Positions 25,148-34,114 of a stretch of 64,000 nt of DNA are shown piece by piece. This stretch comes from an uncultured Atopobiaceae bacterium (lineage in GTDB: Bacteria; Actinomycetota; Coriobacteriia; Coriobacteriales; Atopobiaceae). The notes beneath the pieces are model-generated. The model made no database searches. It was given only the letters and a program-made list of their open reading frames with translations, and was not told the DNA's origin. The stretch covers positions 62,001 to 126,000 of the forward strand of contig CAJTTF010000003.1 of NCBI GenBank assembly GCA_910579165.1, in the 5' to 3' direction. The first letter of the stretch is position 1, and the number at the start of each line of letters is the position of its first letter. A program made the position numbers and the translations under genes.

Positions 25148-26401
25148 ATGAGTGAGAAAGTTCATTATTTCACTTCAGAATCGGTGACAGAAGGACACCC
25201 CGATAAGGTCTGCGACCAGATATCTGATGCAGTTCTCGACGCTATCCTGCGTGAAGAAGCGCGTCTGCAAAAAGAAGGCTATGTAGCAGATAACGGACAG
25301 GCAGCAAACGTGGACAACGTGCGTTGCGCCTGTGAGACGTTTGCAACGACGGGCATGGTAACTGTGATGGGCGAGATTCGCACACAGGCCTATATCGATG
25401 TCCAAGAAATTGCGCGTGATGTTATTAAGCGCATTGGCTACGATAACGCCGTCTATGGTTTTGACGGTCAAACGTGCGGCGTCCTCAGTTCCATTCACGA
25501 GCAATCTCCAGACATCGCCATGGGCGTCGACGAGTCTTATGACGTGCAAAAAGGTGTCACCGATGCCGAGTTAGACAAAATTGGAGCAGGCGATCAGGGG
25601 ATGATGTTTGGATACGCTTCCGATGAAACCCCTGTACTCATGCCCATGCCTATTTACGCTGCGCAAAAGCTGGCAGAGCGTCTCGCGCAAGTGAGAAAAG
25701 AAGGAATCGTCCCGTATTTGCGTCCCGATGGAAAAACTCAAGTGACAGTAAAGTATGTTGACGATAAACCCACAGAAATCACCACCATCGTTGTTTCAAC
25801 GCAGCATGATGCAGATGTGGAATCGATGGACGTCATTAAGAAGGACATGATTGAATACGTCATTAAGCCTGTTCTTGATGAGATTGGCTTGCCCTGGGAA
25901 GATGCAGAGATTCTTGTGAACCCCACGGGTCGCTTTGTTCTTGGAGGCCCTGCAGCTGATACTGGTCTTACCGGAAGAAAGCTCATTGTTGATACATATG
26001 GCGGCATGGGCCGTCATGGTGGGGGTGCCTTTAGTGGAAAAGATCCCACCAAAGTTGATCGTTCCGCTGCTTATGCTGCGCGCTGGATTGCAAAGAATGT
26101 TGTGGCAGCAGGACTCGCCAAACGTTGTGAAGTTGAACTTGCCTATGCCATTGGAGTTCCGCGTCCTGTGAGCGTTTTGATTGACACCCAGGGCACGGGC
26201 GTTGTAGAAGATGCCAAGATTGAAGAAGCTGTCAAAAAGGTGTTTGATTTGCGTCCCGGAGCTATCATCCGCGATCTTGATTTGCGTCGTCCTATCTACG
26301 AGAAAACCGCTGCTTATGGCCACTTCGGGCGCGACGATAAAGATTTCACGTGGGAACAGCTCAACAAGGTCGAAGCACTGAAAGACGCGGTTGCCGCTTA
26401 G
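25148..26401 (+). CDS. metK: S-adenosylmethionine synthetase
   Basis: Makes SAM from methionine and ATP as a tetramer. 417 residues with [21 protein letters not shown], the ATP-binding [12 protein letters not shown] and the P-loop-like [15 protein letters not shown]. The ATG is preceded by AAGGAG. It supplies the methyl donor for TrmD and RsmD encoded nearby and many others. It lies 36 bp before priA, so the two may be co-transcribed. A 189-bp spacer with a TATAAT box precedes it. Confidence 0.97.
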   Translation: MSEKVHYFTSESVTEGHPDKVCDQISDAVLDAILREEARLQKEGYVADNGQAANVDNVRCACETFATTGMVTVMGEIRTQAYIDVQEIARDVIKRIGYDNAVYGFDGQTCGVLSSIHEQSPDIAMGVDESYDVQKGVTDAELDKIGAGDQGMMFGYASDETPVLMPMPIYAAQKLAERLAQVRKEGIVPYLRPDGKTQVTVKYVDDKPTEITTIVVSTQHDADVESMDVIKKDMIEYVIKPVLDEIGLPWEDAEILVNPTGRFVLGGPAADTGLTGRKLIVDTYGGMGRHGGGAFSGKDPTKVDRSAAYAARWIAKNVVAAGLAKRCEVELAYAIGVPRPVSVLIDTQGTGVVEDAKIEEAVKKVFDLRPGAIIRDLDLRRPIYEKTAAYGHFGRDDKDFTWEQLNKVEALKDAVAA

Positions 26402-26437
26402 GGCGCTGCTCTTGTTATAAGAAGCGCTGGGTGTCTC

Positions 26438-28849
26438 ATGAACCTTGCCGAAGTCGTTCTAGACATCCCTACGCGCTCCCTTGATGCTCCCTTCACCTAC
26501 CTGGTTCCCCAAGAGCTGGTTTCTCAGGTCCGTGTAGGCTCTCTCGTCCTCGTTCCTTTTTCTGGACGCGGTGCTTTTGGATACGTCGTGCGTACAAGCA
26601 GCGATACGACTGCTTCAGGTGGGCTTGATCCCTCAAAGCTTAAAACTATCAAAGAAGTTATTGGGACACCTGTTTTTAATGAGCAACAGGTTTCGCTTGC
26701 TTTTTGGATGGCGCATGAGTACGCCTCACCGCTGCCAGCAGTTTTTCGTCTCTTTTTACCTCCTGGGCAGACGCAAGCCATTGCCAAGGCTAAAAAGGAT
26801 GGTTTCGAGAAGAGCCTTCGTGCGGCAGCCTCTCAGACAGAAGAATGGGTATCTCTTGCAGAGTCTGTACCCTCGTCTTCAAATGGAGTGGTTTCAGAGG
26901 ATGGAGATAAATTTTTTTCAAACGAGACTCGCGCTGTTGAGCAGTCATCTAATTTAATCAAGGAGCGCTCTTCTGAAGAGCATCGCCAATCGGCTACAAA
27001 AGTGAGGCGCAATGCCTATCGACAACAAGAAATCTTGGCAGCCTTAGAAGCAGGTCCTCAAAAAGTGAGCGAGCTAGCAGCTCTTATTCCAGGCGCCCGT
27101 GGCGCTCTTGCGGCCCTTGCCAAGAAGAAACTTATCAGAAGGTTTAGCGAACGCCTTTCTCAAACCGTTCAAACACAAACATCCCTTTCGTCGGCCCAAG
27201 CCGCGCGTCCGCAGCACCTCACACAAGGGCAGACTGACGCGCTTCACCAGATTCGTGCGGCGTCAAACAAACAAGACGGAAGTGCCGTTCTTGTTAAGGG
27301 CGTTACGGGATCGGGCAAGAGCGAGGTCTACCTTCAAGCCATCGAAGAAGTTCGCGCCCAGGGCAAGTCTGCCATTGTGCTTGTGCCAGAAATCTCTCTT
27401 ACGGCGCAGACGGTTGGACGTTTCAGGAATCGCTTTGGCGATGATATTGCCATCTTACATTCTCGCCTCACAACAAGGGAAAAGCTCTGCGAATGGACAC
27501 GCATACATGATGGTAGAGCTCACGTTGTGATAGGGGCGCGCTCAGCACTTTTTGCGCCACTTGATAATCTTGGTCTCATCGTGATTGATGAAGAACACGA
27601 AAACTCTTACAAGCAAGACCAGGCACCTCGTTATGTAAGTCGTGATGTGGCAAAGAAAATGGCTGAGCTGAACGGAGCAGCTCTTGTTTTGGGTTCGGCA
27701 ACGCCTTCCTTTGAGGCGCTCCACATGAGCCAGCAGAGATCAGATTGGTCGCTTGCGCTCATGACGGAGCGCCCCGGCGAGGCTTCCCTTCCACACATTA
27801 CGATTGTCGACATGAAGCATGCGCTAAAGGAAAAAGGAGCCACTCAAGTTTTTTCCAACGAGCTTAAAAATGCGCTCATCCAAACCTACGAGGCGGGAGA
27901 GAAGTCTGTTCTCCTGCTTAATCGACGCGGTTTTGCAACATTTCTCATGTGTAGCGATTGTGGTTGCGTTCCTGAGTGCCCGCACTGCTCCACATCGCTT
28001 ACCTATCACGAGCGTACGCATGAACTTGCCTGCCACACTTGTGGGCGCACGTGGCCCCTGGGATTTGGCTCGCAAGCCCTCAAATGCCCCAACTGCGGTT
28101 CTTCTTATCTGGGAGCTTATGGCATTGGCACGCAGCGTGTAGAGGATGAGATTGCGACATTTTTGCCGGATGCACCCCTTTTCCGCATGGATGCTGACAC
28201 GACACGCACACGCGGAGCGCACGAGGAAATCCTTGAGGCCTTTGATGAGAAGGAACGTTCAATTCTTCTGGGTACGCAGATGATAGCGAAGGGACTCGAT
28301 TTTCCCGAGGTGACCCTTGTGGGTGTTATTAATGCCGATACTACCTTAAAGTTTCCAGATTTTAGGGCTTCCGAGAAAACCTTTAACTTGCTTGAACAAG
28401 TTGCCGGAAGAGCTGGACGCGGCGAGCGTTCCGGACGTGTTTTTATCCAAACCTTCTGGCCAAATCATCCAGCTATTCGTGAGGTAGCACAAAATGATCG
28501 CAGCACTTTTGAGAGCATAGAGCAGGAAGAGCGCAAAGAGATGCAGTATCCACCCTACGCACGGCTGGGAAACATTATCATTTCTGGTACAAACGCCAGC
28601 AGGGTTTCTACAGTGATTGACGCTTTTGCCGCACATCTTAAAGAAGAGCTAGCCGGCCGCGAGAATTGGCACGTATTGGGACCTGCCTCCTGTGTTAAAG
28701 CTAAGGTAAAGGATCGCTACAGAAAGCACGTGTTAGTGAAGGCCCCTCTGGGAAGTGACCTTGGTCAGCTCTTTTTGACAATCAGCAAGAGCATCGACAC
28801 TAAAGGGGTCTCTGTGGCACTTGACGTTGATGCCTATGATATGTTGTAG
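26438..28849 (+). CDS. priA: Primosomal helicase PriA
   Basis: Superfamily 2 helicase that restarts stalled replication forks. 803 residues: N-terminal 3'-DNA-binding domain (VVLDIPTRSLDAPFTYLVP), a long low-complexity linker around 130-190, a winged-helix part, helicase core with Walker A GVTGSGKS (288-295) and DEEH (384-387), a zinc-binding region with eight cysteines (CSDCGCVPECPHC ... CHTCG ... CPNCGS), and the C-terminal domain. Longer than the usual ~730 owing to the linker. Followed by def and fmt, the conserved order. Confidence 0.96.
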   Translation: MNLAEVVLDIPTRSLDAPFTYLVPQELVSQVRVGSLVLVPFSGRGAFGYVVRTSSDTTASGGLDPSKLKTIKEVIGTPVFNEQQVSLAFWMAHEYASPLPAVFRLFLPPGQTQAIAKAKKDGFEKSLRAAASQTEEWVSLAESVPSSSNGVVSEDGDKFFSNETRAVEQSSNLIKERSSEEHRQSATKVRRNAYRQQEILAALEAGPQKVSELAALIPGARGALAALAKKKLIRRFSERLSQTVQTQTSLSSAQAARPQHLTQGQTDALHQIRAASNKQDGSAVLVKGVTGSGKSEVYLQAIEEVRAQGKSAIVLVPEISLTAQTVGRFRNRFGDDIAILHSRLTTREKLCEWTRIHDGRAHVVIGARSALFAPLDNLGLIVIDEEHENSYKQDQAPRYVSRDVAKKMAELNGAALVLGSATPSFEALHMSQQRSDWSLALMTERPGEASLPHITIVDMKHALKEKGATQVFSNELKNALIQTYEAGEKSVLLLNRRGFATFLMCSDCGCVPECPHCSTSLTYHERTHELACHTCGRTWPLGFGSQALKCPNCGSSYLGAYGIGTQRVEDEIATFLPDAPLFRMDADTTRTRGAHEEILEAFDEKERSILLGTQMIAKGLDFPEVTLVGVINADTTLKFPDFRASEKTFNLLEQVAGRAGRGERSGRVFIQTFWPNHPAIREVAQNDRSTFESIEQEERKEMQYPPYARLGNIIISGTNASRVSTVIDAFAAHLKEELAGRENWHVLGPASCVKAKVKDRYRKHVLVKAPLGSDLGQLFLTISKSIDTKGVSVALDVDAYDML

Positions 28850-28890
28850 GATACAGATACACGTAAAAACAAACCGCGTCTCGAACACCT

Positions 28891-29451
28891 ATGTCCCACT
28901 ATACAGAAAACAACTCGTCCTCGAAACCAGCATCCCCACTTTCCCTTTCCTACATGGGAGATGGTGTGCTCTTGCAAAAGGCCGAGCCTGTCACAGAGAT
29001 TACTCCTGAAATTGAGGATCTGGCTAGCGCTATGATTGACCTTATGTACGAAGAAGAAGGAGTGGGTCTTGCCGCTCCTCAAATTGGTCGCAGCATTCGC
29101 CTCGTTGTTATTGACTGTGATTATTCCGATAAACACTCGCGCAATCCCTATGTGCTGGTCAACCCTCGAATACTTAAGGTGAGTGACGAAGTAGCTTCGG
29201 AGTTAGAAGGCTGTCTTTCGTTTCCCGGTGCCACCGTGAAGATTGAACGACCCGTTGGCGTTATTGTGGAAGCAGAGAATCTTGAGGGTGATACGCTTCG
29301 TTATGAGGCCGAGCATTCTCTTTTGGCACGCTGCTTGCAACATGAAATTGATCATCTCGATGGCATCACGATGCTTGACCATCTGGGACCCATTGCCCGT
29401 ACCAAGGCTGCAGCTAAAGTGAAAGAAGAACTTAGAGGTATGGGGGAATAA
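28891..29451 (+). CDS. def: Peptide deformylase
   Basis: Metal-dependent deformylase removing N-formyl groups from nascent proteins. 186 residues with all three motifs: GVGLAAPQIG, EGCLSFPG (metal-binding Cys) and QHEIDHLDG (two His ligands and the catalytic Glu). There is a polar N-terminal extension of about 15 residues; an internal ATG (MGDGVLL) could be the true start. It lies 29 bp before fmt, whose product has the opposing formylation role. Confidence 0.96.
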   Translation: MSHYTENNSSSKPASPLSLSYMGDGVLLQKAEPVTEITPEIEDLASAMIDLMYEEEGVGLAAPQIGRSIRLVVIDCDYSDKHSRNPYVLVNPRILKVSDEVASELEGCLSFPGATVKIERPVGVIVEAENLEGDTLRYEAEHSLLARCLQHEIDHLDGITMLDHLGPIARTKAAAKVKEELRGMGE

Positions 29452-29480
29452 ACCAGACCTTAACGAGAAGAGGATAGAAA

Positions 29481-30413
29481 GTGAATCTTGTATTTCTTGG
29501 AACGCCAGAATTCGCTGTTCCGTCACTGAACGCACTTCTTGCCCAAAACTTTCAGATTTCTTGCGTAATCACACGCCCCGATGCTATTCGCAAACGCGGC
29601 AAAGAGCTTTCTCCCTCACCTATAAAGGAAGTGGCACAAGCGAATGGAATTTCCGTCCTTGAGACAAAAACAATTACCCCTGACATTTGTGCACAGGTGA
29701 AAGATTTAAAGCCAGATGTAGCAGTAGTCGTTGCGTTTGGTGCACTTCTGCCGTCCGAGTTTTTGGCCATTCCTGCTAAAGGTACGATCAATGTACATGC
29801 ATCGCTCTTGCCTCGCTGGCGCGGTGCCGCTCCTATTGAGCGATCGCTTTTGGCTGGTGACGAGATAACGGGCGTATCAATCATGCGTGTTGAAGAGGGA
29901 CTAGATTCTGGTCCGTACTGCGCCCAAACAGCAACGCCCATTGGCGATAAAACCTCGAGCACTCTCACGAAGGAATTAGCGCAGATGGGAGGAGAGCTTC
30001 TTGTTCATGCCCTTGAAGCTATCGAGCAGGGCTCCGTACAATGGACTGAACAGGATGAAAAACAGGTGAGTTTGGCACCAAAAATCTCTAAGAAAGAGAT
30101 GCTTTTATCTCCGGAAAAAACATTGCAAGAAAATTTTCGTATTATTCAGGCTTCAAGTAAACGTGCACCAGCGAAATTTCTGCTTTCTCTTGGAGGAGAG
30201 AAAAACATACGGATTCGTGTTGTGGAAGCGCGTGACGCATCATATGCAAAACTGGAGCCTTTTGAAGCTTCCATCCAAGATAATCGTCTCCTTTTGGGAG
30301 CTCATGATGGCACGTTTGAAGCAGTTCGCCTCATTCCAGAAGGCAAGAAAGAAATGAGCGGTGAAGCTTTCGTTCGCGGTCTCACACATGCTGAAAGTTT
30401 AAGATGGGGGTAG
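29481..30413 (+). CDS. fmt: Methionyl-tRNA formyltransferase
   Basis: Formylates initiator Met-tRNA using 10-formyltetrahydrofolate. 310 residues starting at GTG 29481 with GAGGA upstream. Formyltransferase core: FLGTPEFAVPSL at the N-terminus and the HASLLPRWRGAAPIERSLLAGD catalytic block (Asn/His/Asp set), then GVSIMRVEEGLDSGP. The C-terminal OB-like domain follows. In many genomes rsmB/sun comes next; here it is a 169-bp spacer and thiamine pyrophosphokinase. Confidence 0.95.
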   Translation: MNLVFLGTPEFAVPSLNALLAQNFQISCVITRPDAIRKRGKELSPSPIKEVAQANGISVLETKTITPDICAQVKDLKPDVAVVVAFGALLPSEFLAIPAKGTINVHASLLPRWRGAAPIERSLLAGDEITGVSIMRVEEGLDSGPYCAQTATPIGDKTSSTLTKELAQMGGELLVHALEAIEQGSVQWTEQDEKQVSLAPKISKKEMLLSPEKTLQENFRIIQASSKRAPAKFLLSLGGEKNIRIRVVEARDASYAKLEPFEASIQDNRLLLGAHDGTFEAVRLIPEGKKEMSGEAFVRGLTHAESLRWG

Positions 30414-30582
30414 GAATGCGTTATTAGCGCCCACGCTAAGAGTCTTGATGATTGTGAGTCCTTAAGACCCTTCTTTGTTTATACGCGCATGGAAAGATTT
30501 GATGATAGAGGGCATATTAAGAGGCTCGATACTATTGTCTCAAAAGTTTGATGATGATATCCCCTTATAAGATTCGAGGATA

Positions 30583-31314
30583 ATGCAGCTCATAAATATA
30601 CACTCAATGGCCACCTCTTTGACAGAGAAGCATATCTTGTTTGTAGGGGCTTCGCCAGAGGAGATTGCTTCCCCCAAAAGCATGAGGCTGCCCCTCACGG
30701 AATCCCAGTCATTCTATGACTACATTGTGGCGGTTGATGGGGGAGCCAACTGGTGTAGAAAGTACCATGTGAAACTAGATGCTTTTATCGGTGATGGAGA
30801 TACGCTCAAAAAAGGTACCATGCGCTGGATAAGAAGAACAGCTTCAGAAATCATCTTATGCAATCCCCATAAAGATGACACTGATTTTTCCTTGGCGCTC
30901 AAAACATTTCTTTCACGGTATAGCACTACATCTTGTGCTGTTGACTGTATTGGGGTACTGGGAGGAAAGCTGGAGCATCTCCTGGGTGTGCTGGGAGTAT
31001 TGCAGAGAGTCTGTACTCAATATCCCTACTTTCGTTTCTCACTGAAGGGAGTTTCTCAAACTGTGCGCATACTTTCACATCCTGGAAACGAATGTGTCGA
31101 GATTGTTAAGGAGTACCTTGCAAATGTGGGGGATGATTTTTCGGTCGTGCCCTTGACGCGTTGCCTTATAAGCGAAAGTGGATGCGAGTGGAATCTGCAG
31201 CGAAAGATGCTCCTTCCGCTTGCAGATAGAGGAATTTCAAATAGAGTGAAAACGAAAGATGCGCGAATTAGCGTGCAGAAAGGCGTCGCTCTAGCGTTCT
31301 TTTCTCATGAATAA
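30583..31314 (+). CDS. thiN: Thiamine pyrophosphokinase
   Basis: Transfers pyrophosphate from ATP to thiamine, making thiamine diphosphate. 243 residues; family motifs VAVDGGANW, FIGDGDTLKKGT, the KDDTDFSLAL box and GGKLEHLLG (usually GGRxDH) are visible, with RGISNRV near the C-terminus (usually GLSN). It is more diverged than most members, with DGDT in place of the usual DFDS, but the acidic residues are kept. The start ATG 30583 follows CGAGGA; ATG 30607 is an alternative. It converges on rpmB, 7 bp away, as is common for thiN-rpmB. Confidence 0.85.
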   Translation: MQLINIHSMATSLTEKHILFVGASPEEIASPKSMRLPLTESQSFYDYIVAVDGGANWCRKYHVKLDAFIGDGDTLKKGTMRWIRRTASEIILCNPHKDDTDFSLALKTFLSRYSTTSCAVDCIGVLGGKLEHLLGVLGVLQRVCTQYPYFRFSLKGVSQTVRILSHPGNECVEIVKEYLANVGDDFSVVPLTRCLISESGCEWNLQRKMLLPLADRGISNRVKTKDARISVQKGVALAFFSHE

Positions 31315-31321
31315 TCAGGCG

Positions 31322-31510
31322 TTAGCCTCTTACGAGATTGCCTTTTTTAAGACAGCGTGTGCAAACGTTGAGCTTTGCTTTCTTTCCGTCGCGCACCACA
31401 GCCACCTTTTGGATATTGGGCTTGAATTTGCGAATTGACACACGATGCGAGTGGCTGATTGAGCGACCAGCAACCGGATGCTTTCCACAGATATCACATA
31501 CTTTTGACAT
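31322..31510 (-). CDS. rpmB: 50S ribosomal protein L28, zinc-binding form
   Basis: 62-residue L28 with CDICGK at the start and NVCTRC near the end; C5, C8, C50 and C53 form the zinc site of the 'C+' type. SHSHRVSIRKFKPN is the family core. An AAGGAG site precedes the ATG on the minus strand. It faces thiN and is divergent from the ABC exporter genes, with a 198-bp spacer up to the exporter start. Confidence 0.96.
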   Translation of the reverse strand: MSKVCDICGKHPVAGRSISHSHRVSIRKFKPNIQKVAVVRDGKKAKLNVCTRCLKKGNLVRG

Positions 31511-31626
31511 GGTTTGTCTCCTTATGGGTGACGGGAAGAATGCAGTTCAAGCGCTGCAATGATTCTTCCTTATGCTTGTTCGTAAATTCGCGAAGGAAAA
31601 ATATACCACAGTTTTTCAATAATAGC

Positions 31627-31632
31627 TATAAT
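31627..31632 (+). promoter_or_regulatory. -10 box for the ABC exporter genes
   Basis: A perfect TATAAT lies 77 bp before the chosen TTG start of the first exporter gene, in the divergent spacer with rpmB. No convincing -35 was seen 16-18 bp upstream. The exact promoter is therefore uncertain. Confidence 0.4.
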
Positions 31633-31708
31633 TTACGCTGCTGTTTCGCGGTTCTCGCAGAGCGGGCACGCCGCGGTCACCATACCTATTTTGAGCTGGA
31701 GTTTTCTT

Positions 31709-34114
31709 TTGACTATTTTTAAATTTCTTAAAGGACATACGCTTGGAACGATGCTCGTATGCATTTTTCTTGTGCTGGAAGCCATTTTTGAGCTTCAGTT
31801 GCCTACTATCATGAGTCAAATTGTCGATACGGGCATCCAGCAAGGGGGCATTGAGTATCCCGTACCAAAGCGCATTCAGGCAACCGCCCTCACTCAACTT
31901 GAAATGTTCATGCCCGTAAACGATATTGATACCGTTGAATCCAGCTATGGAGCGGCAAATGAAAACGGCATTCGTTATCTCAATAAAAACGTTCCCAACA
32001 AAGAGAAAGAGGCAACAGGAAAGCTTGGCGCTGTTATGGTCATGCCTGAGTGTGCGGCCATGGCCTTAAAAGATGGTGTTGACCTCACAAAAGTCATGAG
32101 CTCGGTGCAGCAGGCACAAAGTGCAGATACTTCTACGTCGTCCAGCAGGACTACACCTGCAACGTCGCCTCAACTTATAAGCTCGCTAGCGCCGCTTCTG
32201 AAGGACAAAAAACTTGACTTGGATGAAGTGAGCCTCCTTTACTCGCAAGGCATTGTGACCAAAGATGAACTTGTTTCGGCTGCAGAACGGATGAATGATT
32301 CGCTTGGTGCAATTTCCGGTTCTTTGGTCTCGCAGCGCGCTATAGCGTATGTTCAAGATCAATACGAGGCGCAGGGGATGAATCTAGATTCTGTAAGAAT
32401 GGAATATCTTTCCACGACAGCTTGGCGCATGTTGGGCGTCTGTGTTGGTATGGGCATTTCTGCCATCATTGTTACGTTTATCGCCTCACGAATTGCCGCA
32501 AAAATTGCTCAGGAGACCCGCTCCCGCCTTTTTTCCAAAATTATGAAGTTTGGCGCTACAGAGATCGATAAATTCTCTAACGCTTCCCTCATCACCAGAA
32601 CCACCAACGACGTGACGCAGGTTCAGATGGCACTCGTTATGCTGCTGCGTATGGTCTTTCTTGCCCCAGCCATGACAGTCGTTGCTCTCATTCAGGTGAC
32701 ACTCATGCACTCGGGCCTGGAATGGACGATTGGGGTTGCCGTTATTGCAATTGGGGCTGTGATGGGTATGCTGTTTGGACTCACGATGCCAAAATTTAAG
32801 CGCATGCAGTCACTCATTGACCGCGTGAATCTCATCGCAAGCGATATCCTCAATGGCCTTTTGCCTATTCGTGCTTATGTGCGCGAGGAATATGAAGAAA
32901 AGCGCTTTGAAAAGGCCTCCACTGATCTTATGAAAACGCAGCTATTTACCAATCGCGCCATGTCTCTGTCCATGCCAGCCATCATGCTCGTTATGAACCT
33001 GATTTCGCTTTTGATAGTCTGGTTTGGAGCACAAGCCATCGACAGTGGCACCTTGCAAGTGGGTACCATGATGGCTTTTATTTCCTATACGATGGAAATT
33101 GTCATCAGCTTTATGGTTCTTGCCATGGTATCCATCATGCTGCCCAGAGCTGAGGTATCTGCTAAGCGCATTAATGATGTGCTCGATCAAAGTATTGCTG
33201 TTACCGATCCCGTAGAACCTTGCATCATTGATTCTGATGAGCGTGGCATCCTTGCCTTTGACGACGTGACCTTCTTCTATCCTGGAGCCGATGAGCCAGT
33301 AATAAAGAATGTGAGTTTTGAGACGGCACCTCACGAAGTGACGGCAATCATTGGTCCTACGGGTTCAGGAAAAACAACGGTTGCCAAGTTGATTCCCCGC
33401 CTGTTCGACCCTACATCTGGAACCATTACGCTTGACGGTGTCAATATTCGCGACCTTTCGTTAAGCGACTTGCGCGCCCGCATAGGATATGTGCCTCAGC
33501 AGGGTTTGCTTTTCTCGGGAACGATTGAAGATAACATCAAGTTTGCTGATAAACCAATCTCAGACGAAGCTATGCAAGAGGCCGCGTCCGTAGCGCAAGC
33601 CACAGAGTTTATCGACGAGAAAGAGGAGGGCTACCATACGCACGTGGCCCAAAAAGGTTCAAACGTGTCCGGCGGTCAGCGTCAGAGGCTATCCATCGCC
33701 CGGGCTCTTGCGAAAGATCCAGAAGTTCTTGTTTTGGACGATTCGTTCTCGGCGCTTGATTACAAGACAGATGCAAAACTGCGTGAAGCTCTTGCGCAAG
33801 ACGAACACAACATGGCGCAAGTCGTTGTGGCGCAACGCGTCGCTTCTATCATGCATGCCGCCGAAATCATCGTTTTGGATAACGGAGAAGTCGTTGGACG
33901 GGGTACGCATGAAGAACTATTGAAGTCCTGTACGACTTACTTAGAAATAGCCTCCTCTCAGCTCTCTCCAAAGGAGTTGGGGATGACTGAAAAAGAGATT
34001 GAAAAGAGACTTAAAAAACCCGAAGCAAAAGTCTCGCGTAAACAAGATGAAGAGATTGATGCGCTTGGCAACAGCATCAAAAACTCTCGCACTCCGAGAG
34101 GAGGTGATGCATAA
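31709..34114 (+). CDS. ABC exporter half-transporter with degenerate ATP site and large outer insert
   Basis: Permease-ATPase fusion of the B-type exporter class. I choose TTG 31709 (MTIFKFLKGH), with GGAG 7 bp upstream; TTG 31691 is in frame. 801 residues: TM1, then an unusual insert of about 190 residues (about 44-232) before TM2 that should lie outside the membrane, then five further membrane segments and the ATPase. Walker A GPTGSGKT (549-556) and SGGQ (654-657) are normal, but the catalytic Glu is Asp (D678, LDDSFSALD) and the switch His is Gln (Q709, VAQRV). This is the degenerate partner of a heterodimer with the next gene. Substrate unknown. Confidence 0.9.
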   Translation: MTIFKFLKGHTLGTMLVCIFLVLEAIFELQLPTIMSQIVDTGIQQGGIEYPVPKRIQATALTQLEMFMPVNDIDTVESSYGAANENGIRYLNKNVPNKEKEATGKLGAVMVMPECAAMALKDGVDLTKVMSSVQQAQSADTSTSSSRTTPATSPQLISSLAPLLKDKKLDLDEVSLLYSQGIVTKDELVSAAERMNDSLGAISGSLVSQRAIAYVQDQYEAQGMNLDSVRMEYLSTTAWRMLGVCVGMGISAIIVTFIASRIAAKIAQETRSRLFSKIMKFGATEIDKFSNASLITRTTNDVTQVQMALVMLLRMVFLAPAMTVVALIQVTLMHSGLEWTIGVAVIAIGAVMGMLFGLTMPKFKRMQSLIDRVNLIASDILNGLLPIRAYVREEYEEKRFEKASTDLMKTQLFTNRAMSLSMPAIMLVMNLISLLIVWFGAQAIDSGTLQVGTMMAFISYTMEIVISFMVLAMVSIMLPRAEVSAKRINDVLDQSIAVTDPVEPCIIDSDERGILAFDDVTFFYPGADEPVIKNVSFETAPHEVTAIIGPTGSGKTTVAKLIPRLFDPTSGTITLDGVNIRDLSLSDLRARIGYVPQQGLLFSGTIEDNIKFADKPISDEAMQEAASVAQATEFIDEKEEGYHTHVAQKGSNVSGGQRQRLSIARALAKDPEVLVLDDSFSALDYKTDAKLREALAQDEHNMAQVVVAQRVASIMHAAEIIVLDNGEVVGRGTHEELLKSCTTYLEIASSQLSPKELGMTEKEIEKRLKKPEAKVSRKQDEEIDALGNSIKNSRTPRGGDA